Positions 13,610-22,915 of a DNA stretch of 24,750 nucleotides are shown in pieces. The notes beneath the pieces were generated by a model. The model was not told the origin of the DNA, ran no database searches, and saw only the letters and a list, made by a program, of their open reading frames with translations. This DNA comes from Sulfurovum sp. GTDB taxonomy: Bacteria > Campylobacterota > Campylobacteria > Campylobacterales > Sulfurovaceae. Every line of letters starts with the position of its first letter. Within the stretch, counting starts at the first letter, position 1. The DNA lies in assembly GCA_020726085.1 (NCBI GenBank), contig DYTG01000010.1:1-24750 (forward strand). Direction: 5' to 3'. Position numbers and translations under genes: made by a program.

Positions 13610-15403
13610 TTATACCTCTTTTAAATTTTTTCCACTATCGGGCGTAAACTCTGGCACTATCTTTTTAAGCTTGGCAATTTTATCGTTGCTATTCAAAAGC
13701 TCGTTAATATCGGCTTGAAGTTTATCAATAGCGTAATGAGTCGGCTTGGCTACCATAATGGAATCGTATTGCGTTTTGGCGTCGCTTTCGTTGATAAGGA
13801 GTTCTTCATAGAGCTTTTCACCTGCCCTTAAACCACTAAAGAGAATTTCAATATCCTTTTCACCGCTTAACTCTATCATCTTTTTAGCCAAATCGACAAT
13901 GCGTACAGGCTCTCCCATATCGAGGATAAATAACTCTCCGCCCCGTCCAATAGAGGCGGCTTGTAGCACCAACTCACACGCTTCGGGGATAAGCATAAAG
14001 TAGCGGGTAATATCGGGATGTGTCACTGTAATGGGACCTCCCGCTTCAATTTGAGCTTTGAATTTAGGAATGACACTCCCGCTTGAACCCAATACATTTC
14101 CAAATCGAACGGCTACAATTTCTGTTTTGTTTGACACCACATTGGAGGCATAGAGTTCGCAGATGCGTTTGGTAGTCCCCATCACATTGGTAGGACGTAC
14201 GGCTTTGTCGGTGGAAATAAGCACAAACTTATCCACGCCATATTCAATCGCACAATCAATGGTATTTTTAGTACCTACGACGTTATTTACAATCGCCTCA
14301 TCCAAATTGGCTTCACAAAGGGGTACATGCTTGTAGGCGGCTGCATGAATCACAATATCGGGGCGATATTTCTCAAATGTTTTGGATAATTTTTGCTTAT
14401 CAACTACATTTTGCATAATAAGCTTACTGTTGCTTTGTTGCAACTCTTCACCTATTGAGTAGAGATTGTATTCACTGTGATCCAGTAATATAAGCTCTTT
14501 GGCTTTATAGACGGTGCATTGACGGGCTATTTCACTCCCAATGCTCCCACCCGCACCCGTAATCAAAACCGTTTTGTTTTTTATAAATGCTTCAATTTGA
14601 GCTTTATCAAGATCTTTGGGATGACGAGCCAGGAGGTCTTCTATAGAAATATCTTTAAGTTGAGTAGGACGTTCGCCTACCAAATTGGCCATTTTTATCT
14701 CTTTGAGGCGAAGCCTGTGAAGACGCCCATAGAGAGTATCAAGCTCCTCATTAGTGAACTCTTTGGCGATAATTACAGCACCTATTCGATGAAGTTTGAT
14801 AACCTCCTCCATCTCATCTTCGCCATAAACCCTAACGCCTACGAAATAAGTACCCATTAACTCACGGTGATAGGTTATTAAAGCTACGGGGAAATAGTCA
14901 AAAGTATGGGAGTTGAGAGCGTTTTTTATAATCGTTGCACTTGCGTCGTTGGTACCAATAATGAGCGTAGGTTTTTGTCTGTTGTGCATAGAGTTTTCAA
15001 GATAGATACGCTTGGAAATTCTAAGCAACGATACAAAAAAGAGCGATAAAAAAAGGTCGATTAAAATAACACTACGAGGAAAAGGATTGAAATACTCTGG
15101 AGTAACTAAAAATACTAAAGTAAAAAACACATAGGCAATCAAATGCGTCAACACAAGACGTTTGTATTCAAAAAGCCCAAAATAACGCCACGCTACAAAA
15201 TAGATTTTTAAAAGTGCCAAAAATGCTATTTTGATAGGAATCAAAAGATACATCATTTTTATCATTGAGGGTAAATGCATAGGCTCTATAGTAAAATTAA
15301 ACCGTAGCAAATAGGCCAAAACAATCGTGGACATTGATACAAAAATATCCAAAAGGATAAAAAAAGCAATGCGTTTAGCATTGGAGGGCTTGAAACTAAA
15401 CAT
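13610..15403 (-). CDS. pglF: PglF-type UDP-N-acetylglucosamine 4,6-dehydratase
   Basis: This 597-residue membrane enzyme makes the UDP-4-keto-6-deoxy sugar that starts bacillosamine synthesis for protein N-glycosylation. The N-terminal 130 residues hold four membrane helices. A Rossmann-like regulatory segment follows (LIIGTNDAS, about 147-155). The catalytic SDR domain begins at ITGAGGSIGSEIA (281-293), with AAAYKHVP and the active-site STDKA (397-401), and Met408 with Lys412 in place of the usual Tyr-x3-Lys. This Met variation is typical of PglF/FlaA1 dehydratases. SD AAGGG lies before the ATG. It follows pglB after a 60-base gap. WbpM/CapD-type surface-polysaccharide enzymes share the architecture, but the adjacent pglB favours PglF. 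Confidence 0.85.
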   Translation of the reverse strand: MFSFKPSNAKRIAFFILLDIFVSMSTIVLAYLLRFNFTIEPMHLPSMIKMMYLLIPIKIAFLALLKIYFVAWRYFGLFEYKRLVLTHLIAYVFFTLVFLVTPEYFNPFPRSVILIDLFLSLFFVSLLRISKRIYLENSMHNRQKPTLIIGTNDASATIIKNALNSHTFDYFPVALITYHRELMGTYFVGVRVYGEDEMEEVIKLHRIGAVIIAKEFTNEELDTLYGRLHRLRLKEIKMANLVGERPTQLKDISIEDLLARHPKDLDKAQIEAFIKNKTVLITGAGGSIGSEIARQCTVYKAKELILLDHSEYNLYSIGEELQQSNSKLIMQNVVDKQKLSKTFEKYRPDIVIHAAAYKHVPLCEANLDEAIVNNVVGTKNTIDCAIEYGVDKFVLISTDKAVRPTNVMGTTKRICELYASNVVSNKTEIVAVRFGNVLGSSGSVIPKFKAQIEAGGPITVTHPDITRYFMLIPEACELVLQAASIGRGGELFILDMGEPVRIVDLAKKMIELSGEKDIEILFSGLRAGEKLYEELLINESDAKTQYDSIMVAKPTHYAIDKLQADINELLNSNDKIAKLKKIVPEFTPDSGKNLKEV

Positions 15404-15463
15404 TCAAACCCTTTTGATTAAGAGATGATGCAAAAATAGGTATCAAATAAAACAAAAGTTCCT

Positions 15464-17629
15464 CTAAATTTTGAGTCTATAAATCTTGGTCAATGGTTCT
15501 AAGATTACAGGTTCAAAGAGATTTTTATCGTAATCTTCAAGTACAAAGAGTCGAATATAGGTTGAAGCCAACACGGCATCATTGACCACCAGTATTGAGT
15601 TGTAGCTTTTCATGTAGATTAATGATATTTGCGAACTCTCATTAATCATTTGGGTTTGGGCATTGCTTTTGCCACTATTATCGACTTGAGTGACAATGAA
15701 ATATTTGATTTGCGTTTTTTGATCATTCCCAAAAGATATTATATTGGTTTTGGTATCAAAAGTGATTCCTTGTCCCAAACTTAATATCCCGTTTTCATTT
15801 TTGTAAATAGCACCTTTGTAGAAAAATAGCTTCCGCTTCTCTTCTCCTGAGTGCAAATCCAAATTGGAAAAAAGAGCCACTGTTGGAAAGATGCTCATCA
15901 TTCTAAAGGGCAAATAGAGATAAACATCACGAGTTTTAGGGGGCAACTTTATGTCAGTTTCAAGAGAATCCAAAAAGTCATTGGCATTTTTGAATCCGTA
16001 ATCAAGCGTCATTTGCTCAATCGTACTTGATGCCATTTTGGTTGCATTGTCTTGATCGAACTGTTTTTCGGTATATTCAACATCCAATCTTGCCAAATTG
16101 GCCGCCGATTGGATAGGAGAGGTGAGTATAAAACTGGGAGCAAAGTTGACCACACCGCTGTGCTTACCGCCATCAACGAGTGTTTTGACATCACTGTAGT
16201 AGCGAATGGGATAGCCATAATCCCACCACGTTACGACGTAGTCTTCACGAGTGGCAATGTTTTTAAACTTATCAAGCGTTTGAACCTCTTGCTTTTCAAA
16301 TACCGTAGGGACTTTGTACTCTTGAATATGTTTGATGTTGGGAATAAGCACCAAAAGAGTCAATACCGATGCGATAACATACTCCCCTGCTTTGGTGTGT
16401 TGCTTTTGCATTATCTCATGGGCAATACGATATGAAAGTTCAACAATCAAATAGGCAATACCCAGTGCCATAGGAGGTACAGCGTAAATTGTAAATCGAA
16501 GCCCCCCGCCGTTTATAAGCCCTGGAATACCGTAAGCCATAAAGCCCAATCCTACCATGGGCAATGTTATCCATAGGGCTGGGTGCTTTAGAGCAAACCA
16601 AATATAACCAATGATTGCTAAGATAAATGAAACAATATGTCCGCTGATACGCTCCGCAAACGTTCCAAAAGGAATTTGACCCGCTTCCCTAACGGTTTGC
16701 ATAACACTAAAAAACTGCAAATTTAATCCATCGGTAGCTGCTGTGGTTATCTCTCTAAAAACATATCCTTGTAATTTCCCCCAAATAGGAGTCAATCCGC
16801 CCGTAACTACAAATATGGCAATCGCAGCACCCAAAATAGCATAGAGATATTTAAGTGCCAACTCCATTTTGGCAACAAAATAGATACCCACTACAAAAAT
16901 TAAACGAACAATAACGGGCAAATTCACCATCGCCAACATTACGGTAGCCATAAGCTTAAGCTCGTAGCGTATCTCTTGTTTTTTGACAAACAAGTAGAGT
17001 GTATAAAGAGCGATGATGGTAAAAAATGCAAACTCCAAAGCATAGCTTTGCGGATACCACCATCGATAAACGATTATCTCCAATCCCGTAAAAAGCAAAT
17101 ACTTCTCCTCTTTGGTGCGAATCGCCCAAATAAGTGACCAAAGCAACAAAGTAGGAAAGACAATATTGAGCATATCGGTATCGTAGTAGCCTACCATAGT
17201 ACGGTTATAATAGCTCCATGCAATAGAGCCAATAAGCGCTGCTATAAAGCCCACTTCAATCTTATAAAAAGAACGTCCAATCAAAATAATGGGGACAACA
17301 ACCAACGAACCCAAAAAAGCAGGAAAATAAAAAATAAGCGTTTCAAACGATACGGGTAATATTTTGACAAAAAAGGCAGTGAGCATGGAAGCTGCAACTT
17401 CTACAGGTGAGAGATCGTTTGGCTCGTGTGAACCTTTGAGTATATCCCTAGCCCCTTCGGCAAAATAGTATCCATCGTTTGTGTTAATCATAAATTCATT
17501 GTTAAACTTAAAATTGTCGTAAGTATTAAATTGTCCGACCCATATAAATCTCACTGAGAAACTAAATACAAAAGCTATCAAAATCAAAAGAGCGGTTTTC
17601 TTGTTTTCACTCAAAGCTATAACTGGCAT
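15464..17629 (-). CDS. pglB: PglB oligosaccharyltransferase (STT3 family)
   Basis: This 721-residue inner-membrane enzyme transfers a lipid-linked oligosaccharide to Asn in D/E-x-N-x-S/T sequons of exported proteins. About 13 membrane helices fill the first 430 residues. Metal-ligand motifs are NTND (Asp52) and YYDTDM (Asp150, Asp152). The external-loop TIxE-like motif is TVREAG, with Glu315. The periplasmic domain starts at about 432 and carries WWDYG (468-472), the sequon-binding signature, and a possible MI-type motif KMASSTI. AAGGAT lies upstream of the ATG. It sits between lptG and pglF, apart from the glycosyltransferase genes usually linked to it in Campylobacter, so the rest of the pathway must be elsewhere. 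Confidence 0.92.
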   Translation of the reverse strand: MPVIALSENKKTALLILIAFVFSFSVRFIWVGQFNTYDNFKFNNEFMINTNDGYYFAEGARDILKGSHEPNDLSPVEVAASMLTAFFVKILPVSFETLIFYFPAFLGSLVVVPIILIGRSFYKIEVGFIAALIGSIAWSYYNRTMVGYYDTDMLNIVFPTLLLWSLIWAIRTKEEKYLLFTGLEIIVYRWWYPQSYALEFAFFTIIALYTLYLFVKKQEIRYELKLMATVMLAMVNLPVIVRLIFVVGIYFVAKMELALKYLYAILGAAIAIFVVTGGLTPIWGKLQGYVFREITTAATDGLNLQFFSVMQTVREAGQIPFGTFAERISGHIVSFILAIIGYIWFALKHPALWITLPMVGLGFMAYGIPGLINGGGLRFTIYAVPPMALGIAYLIVELSYRIAHEIMQKQHTKAGEYVIASVLTLLVLIPNIKHIQEYKVPTVFEKQEVQTLDKFKNIATREDYVVTWWDYGYPIRYYSDVKTLVDGGKHSGVVNFAPSFILTSPIQSAANLARLDVEYTEKQFDQDNATKMASSTIEQMTLDYGFKNANDFLDSLETDIKLPPKTRDVYLYLPFRMMSIFPTVALFSNLDLHSGEEKRKLFFYKGAIYKNENGILSLGQGITFDTKTNIISFGNDQKTQIKYFIVTQVDNSGKSNAQTQMINESSQISLIYMKSYNSILVVNDAVLASTYIRLFVLEDYDKNLFEPVILEPLTKIYRLKI

Positions 17630-17702
17630 TGTTGATACTATCCTTGTAAATTACATTGAACGACATAATACCAAAATAGTGTTTAAAAGTTGCTCTATTG
17701 TG

Positions 17703-18776
17703 CTATCCAATGGTTGTATTGATTTTGCGATAAACCCCCAGTGAGTAGATTGCTAATACAACCAAAGGCAAAAGCGTGGAGAGTTCGGGCAAAAGCGTAC
17801 CTGAAGAACCAATTTGGTTGAGGGCAAACAAAACACCCCACACCAAAAAGACTATACCTAATACCATAGAGAGCGTCACGACCAAATTCATAAAGCGTGC
17901 ATGGGCTGGGATTTTGTAAAATATCACGACAATCAAAAAAAGAGCAAAAAGCGGAAAAAAGAGCTTGACATAGAGTGCCGAACGCATTTTGTGGCTATCG
18001 AGTCCTTGCTTAGTAAGCAACATCAATCCGTTATAGGCATCGATAAGATTGATATTTTTACCCTCATAGATTTGATCAATAATAAGAGGTTTGTAGCCTT
18101 TGAGCGTATCGAGTCGCTCTTGCTTGTGTATCTCAAAACGTTTAAGTTCCCCCTTTGTGTATATTTGCTTTTTGATTAAAATATCCCTAGCTTCCCATAG
18201 TTCTCCATTGAATGAAGCGCTCTTAGCACTCACGGTAGAGACCAAACGCCCATCTTTGATAGTAAATATATCCAAATCGTAAATCTTTTTGGCGATAGGG
18301 TCAAGACGTTTGAGATAGATAAAGGCATCGTTGTATTTAAAAAAGAGATCGGTTTTGGTGCAGTTCTCACTTGCGCCTTTATGCAAGGCTTCGGCGTTGT
18401 CATTAGCATAAGCAAAAGAGGTGGTATTGAGATAGACAAAGAGTAGGTGTGTTGTAAACGCTACGACCAAAAAGGGGGTAATAATCTCTTTTTTGGTGTA
18501 TCCAAAACCGTACAATGCCCCCAAAGCGTTGTTTTTAATAAGATAGATTTTGGTTAATATGGCTGCAAATACAAGCGTAATAGGATAGATCATCTCCAAA
18601 GTCTCTTGCCAACGATAGTAGGTGTAGAGCAATTGATTGTTAAAACCCGATTGTAACAATCCCGTATTTTGCAAATAGTTAATCATCGCAAAAGCACCGC
18701 TAAGTCCTATAAGCATAAAAAAAGCGTTTTTAAAATAGAGTCTTATGAGATAGATAAAATAGAGTTTAAAAGGCAT
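17703..18776 (-). CDS. lptG: LptF/LptG-family lipopolysaccharide transport permease
   Basis: This 357-residue protein has the YjgP/YjgQ layout: three N-terminal membrane helices (about 14-35, 55-77 and 97-118), a periplasmic beta-rich domain (about 125-260) and three C-terminal helices (about 268-288, 297-318 and 330-350). With LptB it extracts lipopolysaccharide from the inner membrane and passes it to the LptC bridge. The start ATG directly follows the pth stop (TAGATG), so it is translationally linked to pth. The order rplY-pth-lptG matches what I remember of Campylobacter jejuni. Whether this is LptF or LptG cannot be settled by eye; the symbol follows that synteny. Confidence 0.8.
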   Translation of the reverse strand: MPFKLYFIYLIRLYFKNAFFMLIGLSGAFAMINYLQNTGLLQSGFNNQLLYTYYRWQETLEMIYPITLVFAAILTKIYLIKNNALGALYGFGYTKKEIITPFLVVAFTTHLLFVYLNTTSFAYANDNAEALHKGASENCTKTDLFFKYNDAFIYLKRLDPIAKKIYDLDIFTIKDGRLVSTVSAKSASFNGELWEARDILIKKQIYTKGELKRFEIHKQERLDTLKGYKPLIIDQIYEGKNINLIDAYNGLMLLTKQGLDSHKMRSALYVKLFFPLFALFLIVVIFYKIPAHARFMNLVVTLSMVLGIVFLVWGVLFALNQIGSSGTLLPELSTLLPLVVLAIYSLGVYRKINTTIG

Positions 18777-19346
18777 CTAATCTAATGCCTCAATACTTTT
18801 GAGCGTGTATTTGGATTGAATTTTTTCGTAGCTATGGTGTTCGAGCTGGGCTATTGTATCGACAGTATAGGCTATCCATTTCTCAATAGAGGCTTGTTCA
18901 TCGTGGGTAAATTTTGCCAAAACGTAGTCGGATACTTGCGATTTGTAGAGCGGTTTTCCAATGCCCATACGAATACGCAGATACTCTTTGCCTATGGCAC
19001 TATCAATAGATTTAAGTCCATTGTGTCCGCCACTGCCTCCACCGACTTTGAATTTCAACGCCCCAAAAGGCAAATCCAAATCATCGTGAACAACAATTAT
19101 CTCACTTATTTCAACTTTAAAAAAGTTTTTGACAGCTATCACAGACTTTCCCGATAGATTCATATAGGTAGTAGGTTTAAGAAAAAGTGTATCGTGTGTA
19201 CGGTAAAGCTCTCCGTAAAAAGAGCTTTTGGAGATGTTTTTAGCATTTAAGCTAGAAACAAGGGAGTCAATAACACAAAAACCAATATTGTGTCTAGTAC
19301 CCTCATAGTGACTACCAGGATTGCCTAGACCAATTAGTAATTTCAT
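18777..19346 (-). CDS. pth: Peptidyl-tRNA hydrolase
   Basis: This 189-residue cytoplasmic enzyme frees tRNAs from stalled peptidyl-tRNA. The N-terminal signature is LIGLGNPGSHYEGTRHNIGF, with catalytic His19 and Asn9. FLKPTTYMNLSG (about 55-66), VVHDDLDLPFG (about 85-95) with its catalytic Asp, and GGGSGGHNGLKSI (about 102-114) complete the family pattern. Length is normal for bacterial Pth. It lies 12 bases after the rplY stop and directly precedes lptG, so it belongs to the rplY transcription unit. Confidence 0.96.
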   Translation of the reverse strand: MKLLIGLGNPGSHYEGTRHNIGFCVIDSLVSSLNAKNISKSSFYGELYRTHDTLFLKPTTYMNLSGKSVIAVKNFFKVEISEIIVVHDDLDLPFGALKFKVGGGSGGHNGLKSIDSAIGKEYLRIRMGIGKPLYKSQVSDYVLAKFTHDEQASIEKWIAYTVDTIAQLEHHSYEKIQSKYTLKSIEALD

Positions 19347-19358
19347 CTCATTGTTTTA

Positions 19359-19895
19359 TTATTTGGCTTTGATTACACCGCAAATAGCAACGTCTTCTCT
19401 ATCCATGATTTTACAATGCGTGGGTGCTTCAAGATCTCTTACGATAATGGAATCATCACGATCCAAATCACTTACATCAAGAGTAAAGTTTGCAGGCATA
19501 TTTTCAATAGCCCCTCGCACTCTAAGTCTCTTTTTGGAGATAATCAAAACCCCTTTGTTTTTAAGCCCCTTAGGAATTCCAGCGGTGCGTACGGGTACAA
19601 GAAAGTTGGTTACCTGCCCAGGAATAGCTACACGCAAATCAACGTGTACCACATCGCCATTAACTGGGTGTAATTGATACTCTTGGACGACCACATTGAA
19701 CTCTTTGTCGCCTACTTTGATAGGGAAAGCCAAACTCTCTTTGGCTCTTACCGTTCTTGCAAAATCTCCTCGCTTAAATGCAGCTGAAACGTTTTCAACG
19801 CCATTTGCATAGATGTTAGCGATTAGATAACCATCTCTCTTGAGCTGCTTTGCGTTTGCTTTTGAGATACTCTCTCTAATAATGCCTTCTAACAT
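19359..19895 (-). CDS. rplY: Ribosomal protein bL25, long (Ctc-type) form
   Basis: This 178-residue protein binds 5S rRNA in the large ribosomal subunit. The N-terminal half has the L25 fold pattern (DGYLIANIYANGVENVSAAF, then VVQEYQLHPVNGDVVHVDL). The second half is the TL5/Ctc extension (VPVRTAGIPKGLKNKGVLI, then DVSDLDRDDSIIVRDL). AAGGA lies eight bases before the ATG, downstream of a good -10 box. It leads the rplY-pth-lptG group, which may read through into pglB and pglF. Confidence 0.95.
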   Translation of the reverse strand: MLEGIIRESISKANAKQLKRDGYLIANIYANGVENVSAAFKRGDFARTVRAKESLAFPIKVGDKEFNVVVQEYQLHPVNGDVVHVDLRVAIPGQVTNFLVPVRTAGIPKGLKNKGVLIISKKRLRVRGAIENMPANFTLDVSDLDRDDSIIVRDLEAPTHCKIMDREDVAICGVIKAK

Positions 19896-19927
19896 TGTAT
19901 TATTCCTTCATAAAAAATTGGAAGTGT

Positions 19928-19933
19928 ATTATA
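19928..19933 (-). promoter_or_regulatory. Candidate -10 box of the rplY operon
   Basis: On the minus strand a perfect TATAAT stands 32 bases before the rplY start, after an A/T-rich stretch of about 30 bases. No clear -35 box is present, which is common for Campylobacterota promoters, where periodic AT tracts replace it. Confidence 0.5.
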
Positions 19934-19981
19934 TCTTTTTATTATTAATTTTAATTGAACTCTCAAATCAATCGTTCAAGC

Positions 19982-21133
19982 TTAATGTTCATCTTCCATA
20001 ACATCAAAGACATCATCATCAATTTCTATTTTTTGAGCTTTACCAGCCACTGCACCACCTACTCCTTGCATTTTGAGCTTCATGTCGCTAGGATTACTAG
20101 CATTGCCCAATGCTTCCTCTTCGTTCACGCGCCCCGCAAAAAAGAGATCCAAAATCGCTTGGTCAAAGGTTTGCGTACCATAAATCTCTTTTCCTTCCGC
20201 CAAAGCATCGGTAATCTCAGCATCTCGGTTTTCGGCAATCAACTGTCCAACACGTCCTGTATTGATAAGTATCTCAATAGCCGCAGCCCTTCCGCCATTA
20301 ATCGTTTTGACAAGCCTTTGAGCCACAACACCCTCAAGACTTGCAGCCACCGTTAGACGAATCCTAGGTTGTTCCTCTTTTGCAAACATTCCTATAATCC
20401 TATCAATAGTCTCTTCAGCACTTTTGGTGTGGAGCGTTGAAAAGACTAAGTGTCCCGTATTAGCAGCGTGCAAACCAATCTCTATCGTCTCCAGATCCCG
20501 CATCTCGCCTACCAAAATAATATCAGGATCCTCTCGCAATGCACCTCTAAGCGCATCATGAAACGAAAGTGCATCAGGACCAATACCTCTTTGGTTGACC
20601 AAACACTCTCTATCTTTGTGTACAAACTCAATAGGGTCTTCTACGGTGATAATGTGTTTCTTTTGGGTTCGATTAATACGGTCAATCATAGCTGCTAGTG
20701 TCGTTGATTTACCACTTCCCGTGATACCCGTAACGGCAACCAATCCTCTTTTTAGCTTGGTAAAATGCTCAAGGGCTTTAGGGAGATTGAGCTCCTCCAT
20801 GGTCAAAATTTTAACAGGAATAATCCTAAATACACAACTCATTCCATCGGTTTGAAAAAAGATATTGGCACGAAATCTCGCTTTTTCGACACCCATTACA
20901 TAGGTAAAGTCTGATGAGCGTTTGTCAATCAAAGCCTTGTATTGTTTTTCGGTCAAGATTTCACGGCACAATTGATCAATCTCTTCAGTGGTCATTACCT
21001 CTTTGCCCAATTTTCGCAAATCTCCGCTCACACGCATACGTACGGTTGTACCCGATTTGATATGCAAGTCACTCCCTCCGTTGGTCGCCAAACTTCGCAA
21101 ATAGAGTTGCAATCTCTTTTCTACATCATGCAT
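19982..21133 (-). CDS. pilT: PilT/PilU-family pilus retraction ATPase
   Basis: This 383-residue cytoplasmic hexameric ATPase belongs to the type IV pilus machinery. The Walker A motif is GITGSGKST (136-144), the Asp box ITVEDPIEF (162-170), Walker B ILVGEMRD (206-213) and the His box TGHLVFSTLHT (226-236). The C-terminal segment normally holding the PilT motif AIRNLIRE reads GRVGQLIAE instead, and the following TFDQAILDL and LGNASNPSDMKLKM are closer to what I remember of PilU. The family is certain; PilT against PilU is not. The ATG shares one base with the tal stop (TAATG). No other pilus genes are in the window. Confidence 0.88.
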   Translation of the reverse strand: MHDVEKRLQLYLRSLATNGGSDLHIKSGTTVRMRVSGDLRKLGKEVMTTEEIDQLCREILTEKQYKALIDKRSSDFTYVMGVEKARFRANIFFQTDGMSCVFRIIPVKILTMEELNLPKALEHFTKLKRGLVAVTGITGSGKSTTLAAMIDRINRTQKKHIITVEDPIEFVHKDRECLVNQRGIGPDALSFHDALRGALREDPDIILVGEMRDLETIEIGLHAANTGHLVFSTLHTKSAEETIDRIIGMFAKEEQPRIRLTVAASLEGVVAQRLVKTINGGRAAAIEILINTGRVGQLIAENRDAEITDALAEGKEIYGTQTFDQAILDLFFAGRVNEEEALGNASNPSDMKLKMQGVGGAVAGKAQKIEIDDDVFDVMEDEH

Positions 21134-22131
21134 TACTCTATCGCTCCCAACATATCTCTAAAGGCAATTTCAAATGCCTCTAATCCCTCTTGCATCAAAC
21201 GCTCATACACTCCATCCATATCAATACCCGCTTGGGCTATCTTGGCAAAATAGGCATTGATTTTTTGGTTGGAGATAGGCAACTTCGCCTCCCGTGAGGG
21301 ATTGGAGACAATATAGGCTTCGATGGTACGGAGTGGAGCGGTATTGATAGAGTGCGTAGCGTAGAGTTCTTTGATGTAGTACTCAGGTGCAAGCTCATCT
21401 CCTTTGACTCCCGTACTCGCAAAGAGTATTTTAATGGCTCTTGTGGGATTGGCTTGGACAAGATTGTAGATTTTTGCGGCGTTCATAATGCCCAATGTGG
21501 CTTTGGAGATACCGTGTTTTTCAAGTTCACTATCCAATAGCCTATCAAAACGACTCACAAAGACACTAATGACCGCCTCAACTCTCCCGCCGCCCACGAG
21601 TTCATACTCTACCATCGCACGACTCATAGCATCCAAGCACTTTTGAGCTTGTTCTGGTGAAAAAACAAGCGTAGCATTGACACTAATCCCCTCTTGGATA
21701 AGTTTGCCCATTGCCCCATATCCCGCATCGGTGGCTGGGATTTTGATCATCACATTGGGTTCTCCAATCTCCCTAAAGAGCCTTCTTGCCTCATTAAGCG
21801 TTCCTTGGGTGTCGTTGCTCAAAAAAGGATCAACTTCGATGCTAATATAACCATCGTTCCCACTTTCATAAAGCGTTCTTAGCTTCCTTGCTGCCAATTT
21901 GATATCTTCAATAGCAACCGCTTCGTATTTGGCTTTGGCGGTGCTACCTTTGAGACCCTCAAGCTGCTCTTTGTAAGCGCTTGAAGTCGTAATAGCCGTT
22001 GCAAAAATAGCAGGGTTACTCGTTGCTCCGTTAATTGCTCCTCTATCAATGAGCTTAGAAAACTCATTTTTCAAAAAATCTCTCTCGACAAAATCAAGCC
22101 ACAATGAAAATCCAAAATCTCTATCAACCAT
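21133..22131 (-). CDS. tal: Transaldolase
   Basis: This 332-residue enzyme of the non-oxidative pentose phosphate pathway moves a dihydroxyacetone unit between sugar phosphates. NGATSNPAIF (about 34-43) is the substrate loop, SIEVDPFLSNDT (about 97-108) a conserved strand, and MIKIPAT (128-134) holds the Schiff-base Lys130. GISVNATLVFS and KILFASTGVKG follow in order. The extended C-terminus fits the Tal type found in actinobacteria and Campylobacterota. GGAG lies ten bases before the ATG. It is the first gene of a pair with pilT. Confidence 0.93.
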   Translation of the reverse strand: MVDRDFGFSLWLDFVERDFLKNEFSKLIDRGAINGATSNPAIFATAITTSSAYKEQLEGLKGSTAKAKYEAVAIEDIKLAARKLRTLYESGNDGYISIEVDPFLSNDTQGTLNEARRLFREIGEPNVMIKIPATDAGYGAMGKLIQEGISVNATLVFSPEQAQKCLDAMSRAMVEYELVGGGRVEAVISVFVSRFDRLLDSELEKHGISKATLGIMNAAKIYNLVQANPTRAIKILFASTGVKGDELAPEYYIKELYATHSINTAPLRTIEAYIVSNPSREAKLPISNQKINAYFAKIAQAGIDMDGVYERLMQEGLEAFEIAFRDMLGAIE

Positions 22132-22275
22132 TTTATCAATACTCCATTATTTTAATACTATTTTAGTTTAAACTTACCTTTAAAATAATATCTTTTAAGT
22201 GCTAAAACAATACTTATATCTTGCATTTTTGACACCAATGAATCATAAGTTTAAGTTTTAATAAACATACATTTT

Positions 22276-22281
22276 GATAAT
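22276..22281 (+). promoter_or_regulatory. Candidate -10 box for the DUF3365 haem protein
   Basis: GATAAT at 22276-22281, preceded by a T run, stands 34 bases before the ATG at 22316. GGAG at 22304-22307 is the ribosome site. No convincing -35 box was found, so this is a weak call. Confidence 0.3.
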
Positions 22282-22315
22282 ATCCTAAAAATTTTATACC
22301 ATTGGAGAAGAAAAA

Positions 22316-22870
22316 ATGAAAAAAACAGTCCTATCTTTAGCCCTTGTCTCTGCTCTTGCTTTTGGAGATACCAATACTACACACGATCTCAACGTCACGC
22401 AAATGGGCAATGAAGCGATTCAAAAGATGATGCAAACCCTCAAGGATGCCGTAATGGGTGCTATGAAAGAGGGAGGAGCCAAAAAAACTGCTGAGGTTTG
22501 CTCCAACAGTGCAACCGATATTGAAAAGAGTGTCAATGATAGCTTCCCAAACATCACCGTCAAAAGAGCTACGCTCAAACCACGCAATCCAGACAATCAA
22601 GCCACACCCGATGAAGCCAAAGTAATTGAAACGTATGCCACGACCAACTCCAAAGAGCTTACAACTATCAAAATGGGAGAAAATCACTACAAAGTCTATC
22701 AACCTATCTATATGATGAAGATGTGCCTTACCTGTCACGGTGAAGATGGCGTAAGAGACAAACAAGCCGATACCATCATCCAAGCCAAATACACAAACGA
22801 CCAATCCAATGGATACAAAGAGGGTGATTTTAGAGGCGTTTTTGTAGCCGATATCAATCTAAGCAAATAG
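22316..22870 (+). CDS. Periplasmic c-type haem protein, DUF3365 (Tll0287-like)
   Basis: This 184-residue protein has an N-terminal signal peptide (about 1-17, MKKTVLSLALVSALAFG). One haem-binding CLTCH motif stands at 137-141 inside YMMKMCLTCHGEDG. The VCSN stretch (61-64) and the NPDNQATPDEAKVIETYA region (about 91-108) fit the DUF3365/Tll0287-like haem domain, which is used as a periplasmic sensor or electron-transfer protein. It is a stand-alone domain with no kinase attached. It is transcribed divergently from tal with its own start site, and ends close to a convergent gene. Which redox partner it serves cannot be seen. Confidence 0.8.
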   Translation: MKKTVLSLALVSALAFGDTNTTHDLNVTQMGNEAIQKMMQTLKDAVMGAMKEGGAKKTAEVCSNSATDIEKSVNDSFPNITVKRATLKPRNPDNQATPDEAKVIETYATTNSKELTTIKMGENHYKVYQPIYMMKMCLTCHGEDGVRDKQADTIIQAKYTNDQSNGYKEGDFRGVFVADINLSK

Positions 22871-22915
22871 GGGCTTTTGCCTTGCTTATGCCAATTTATG
22901 GATAATACGTTCTAT

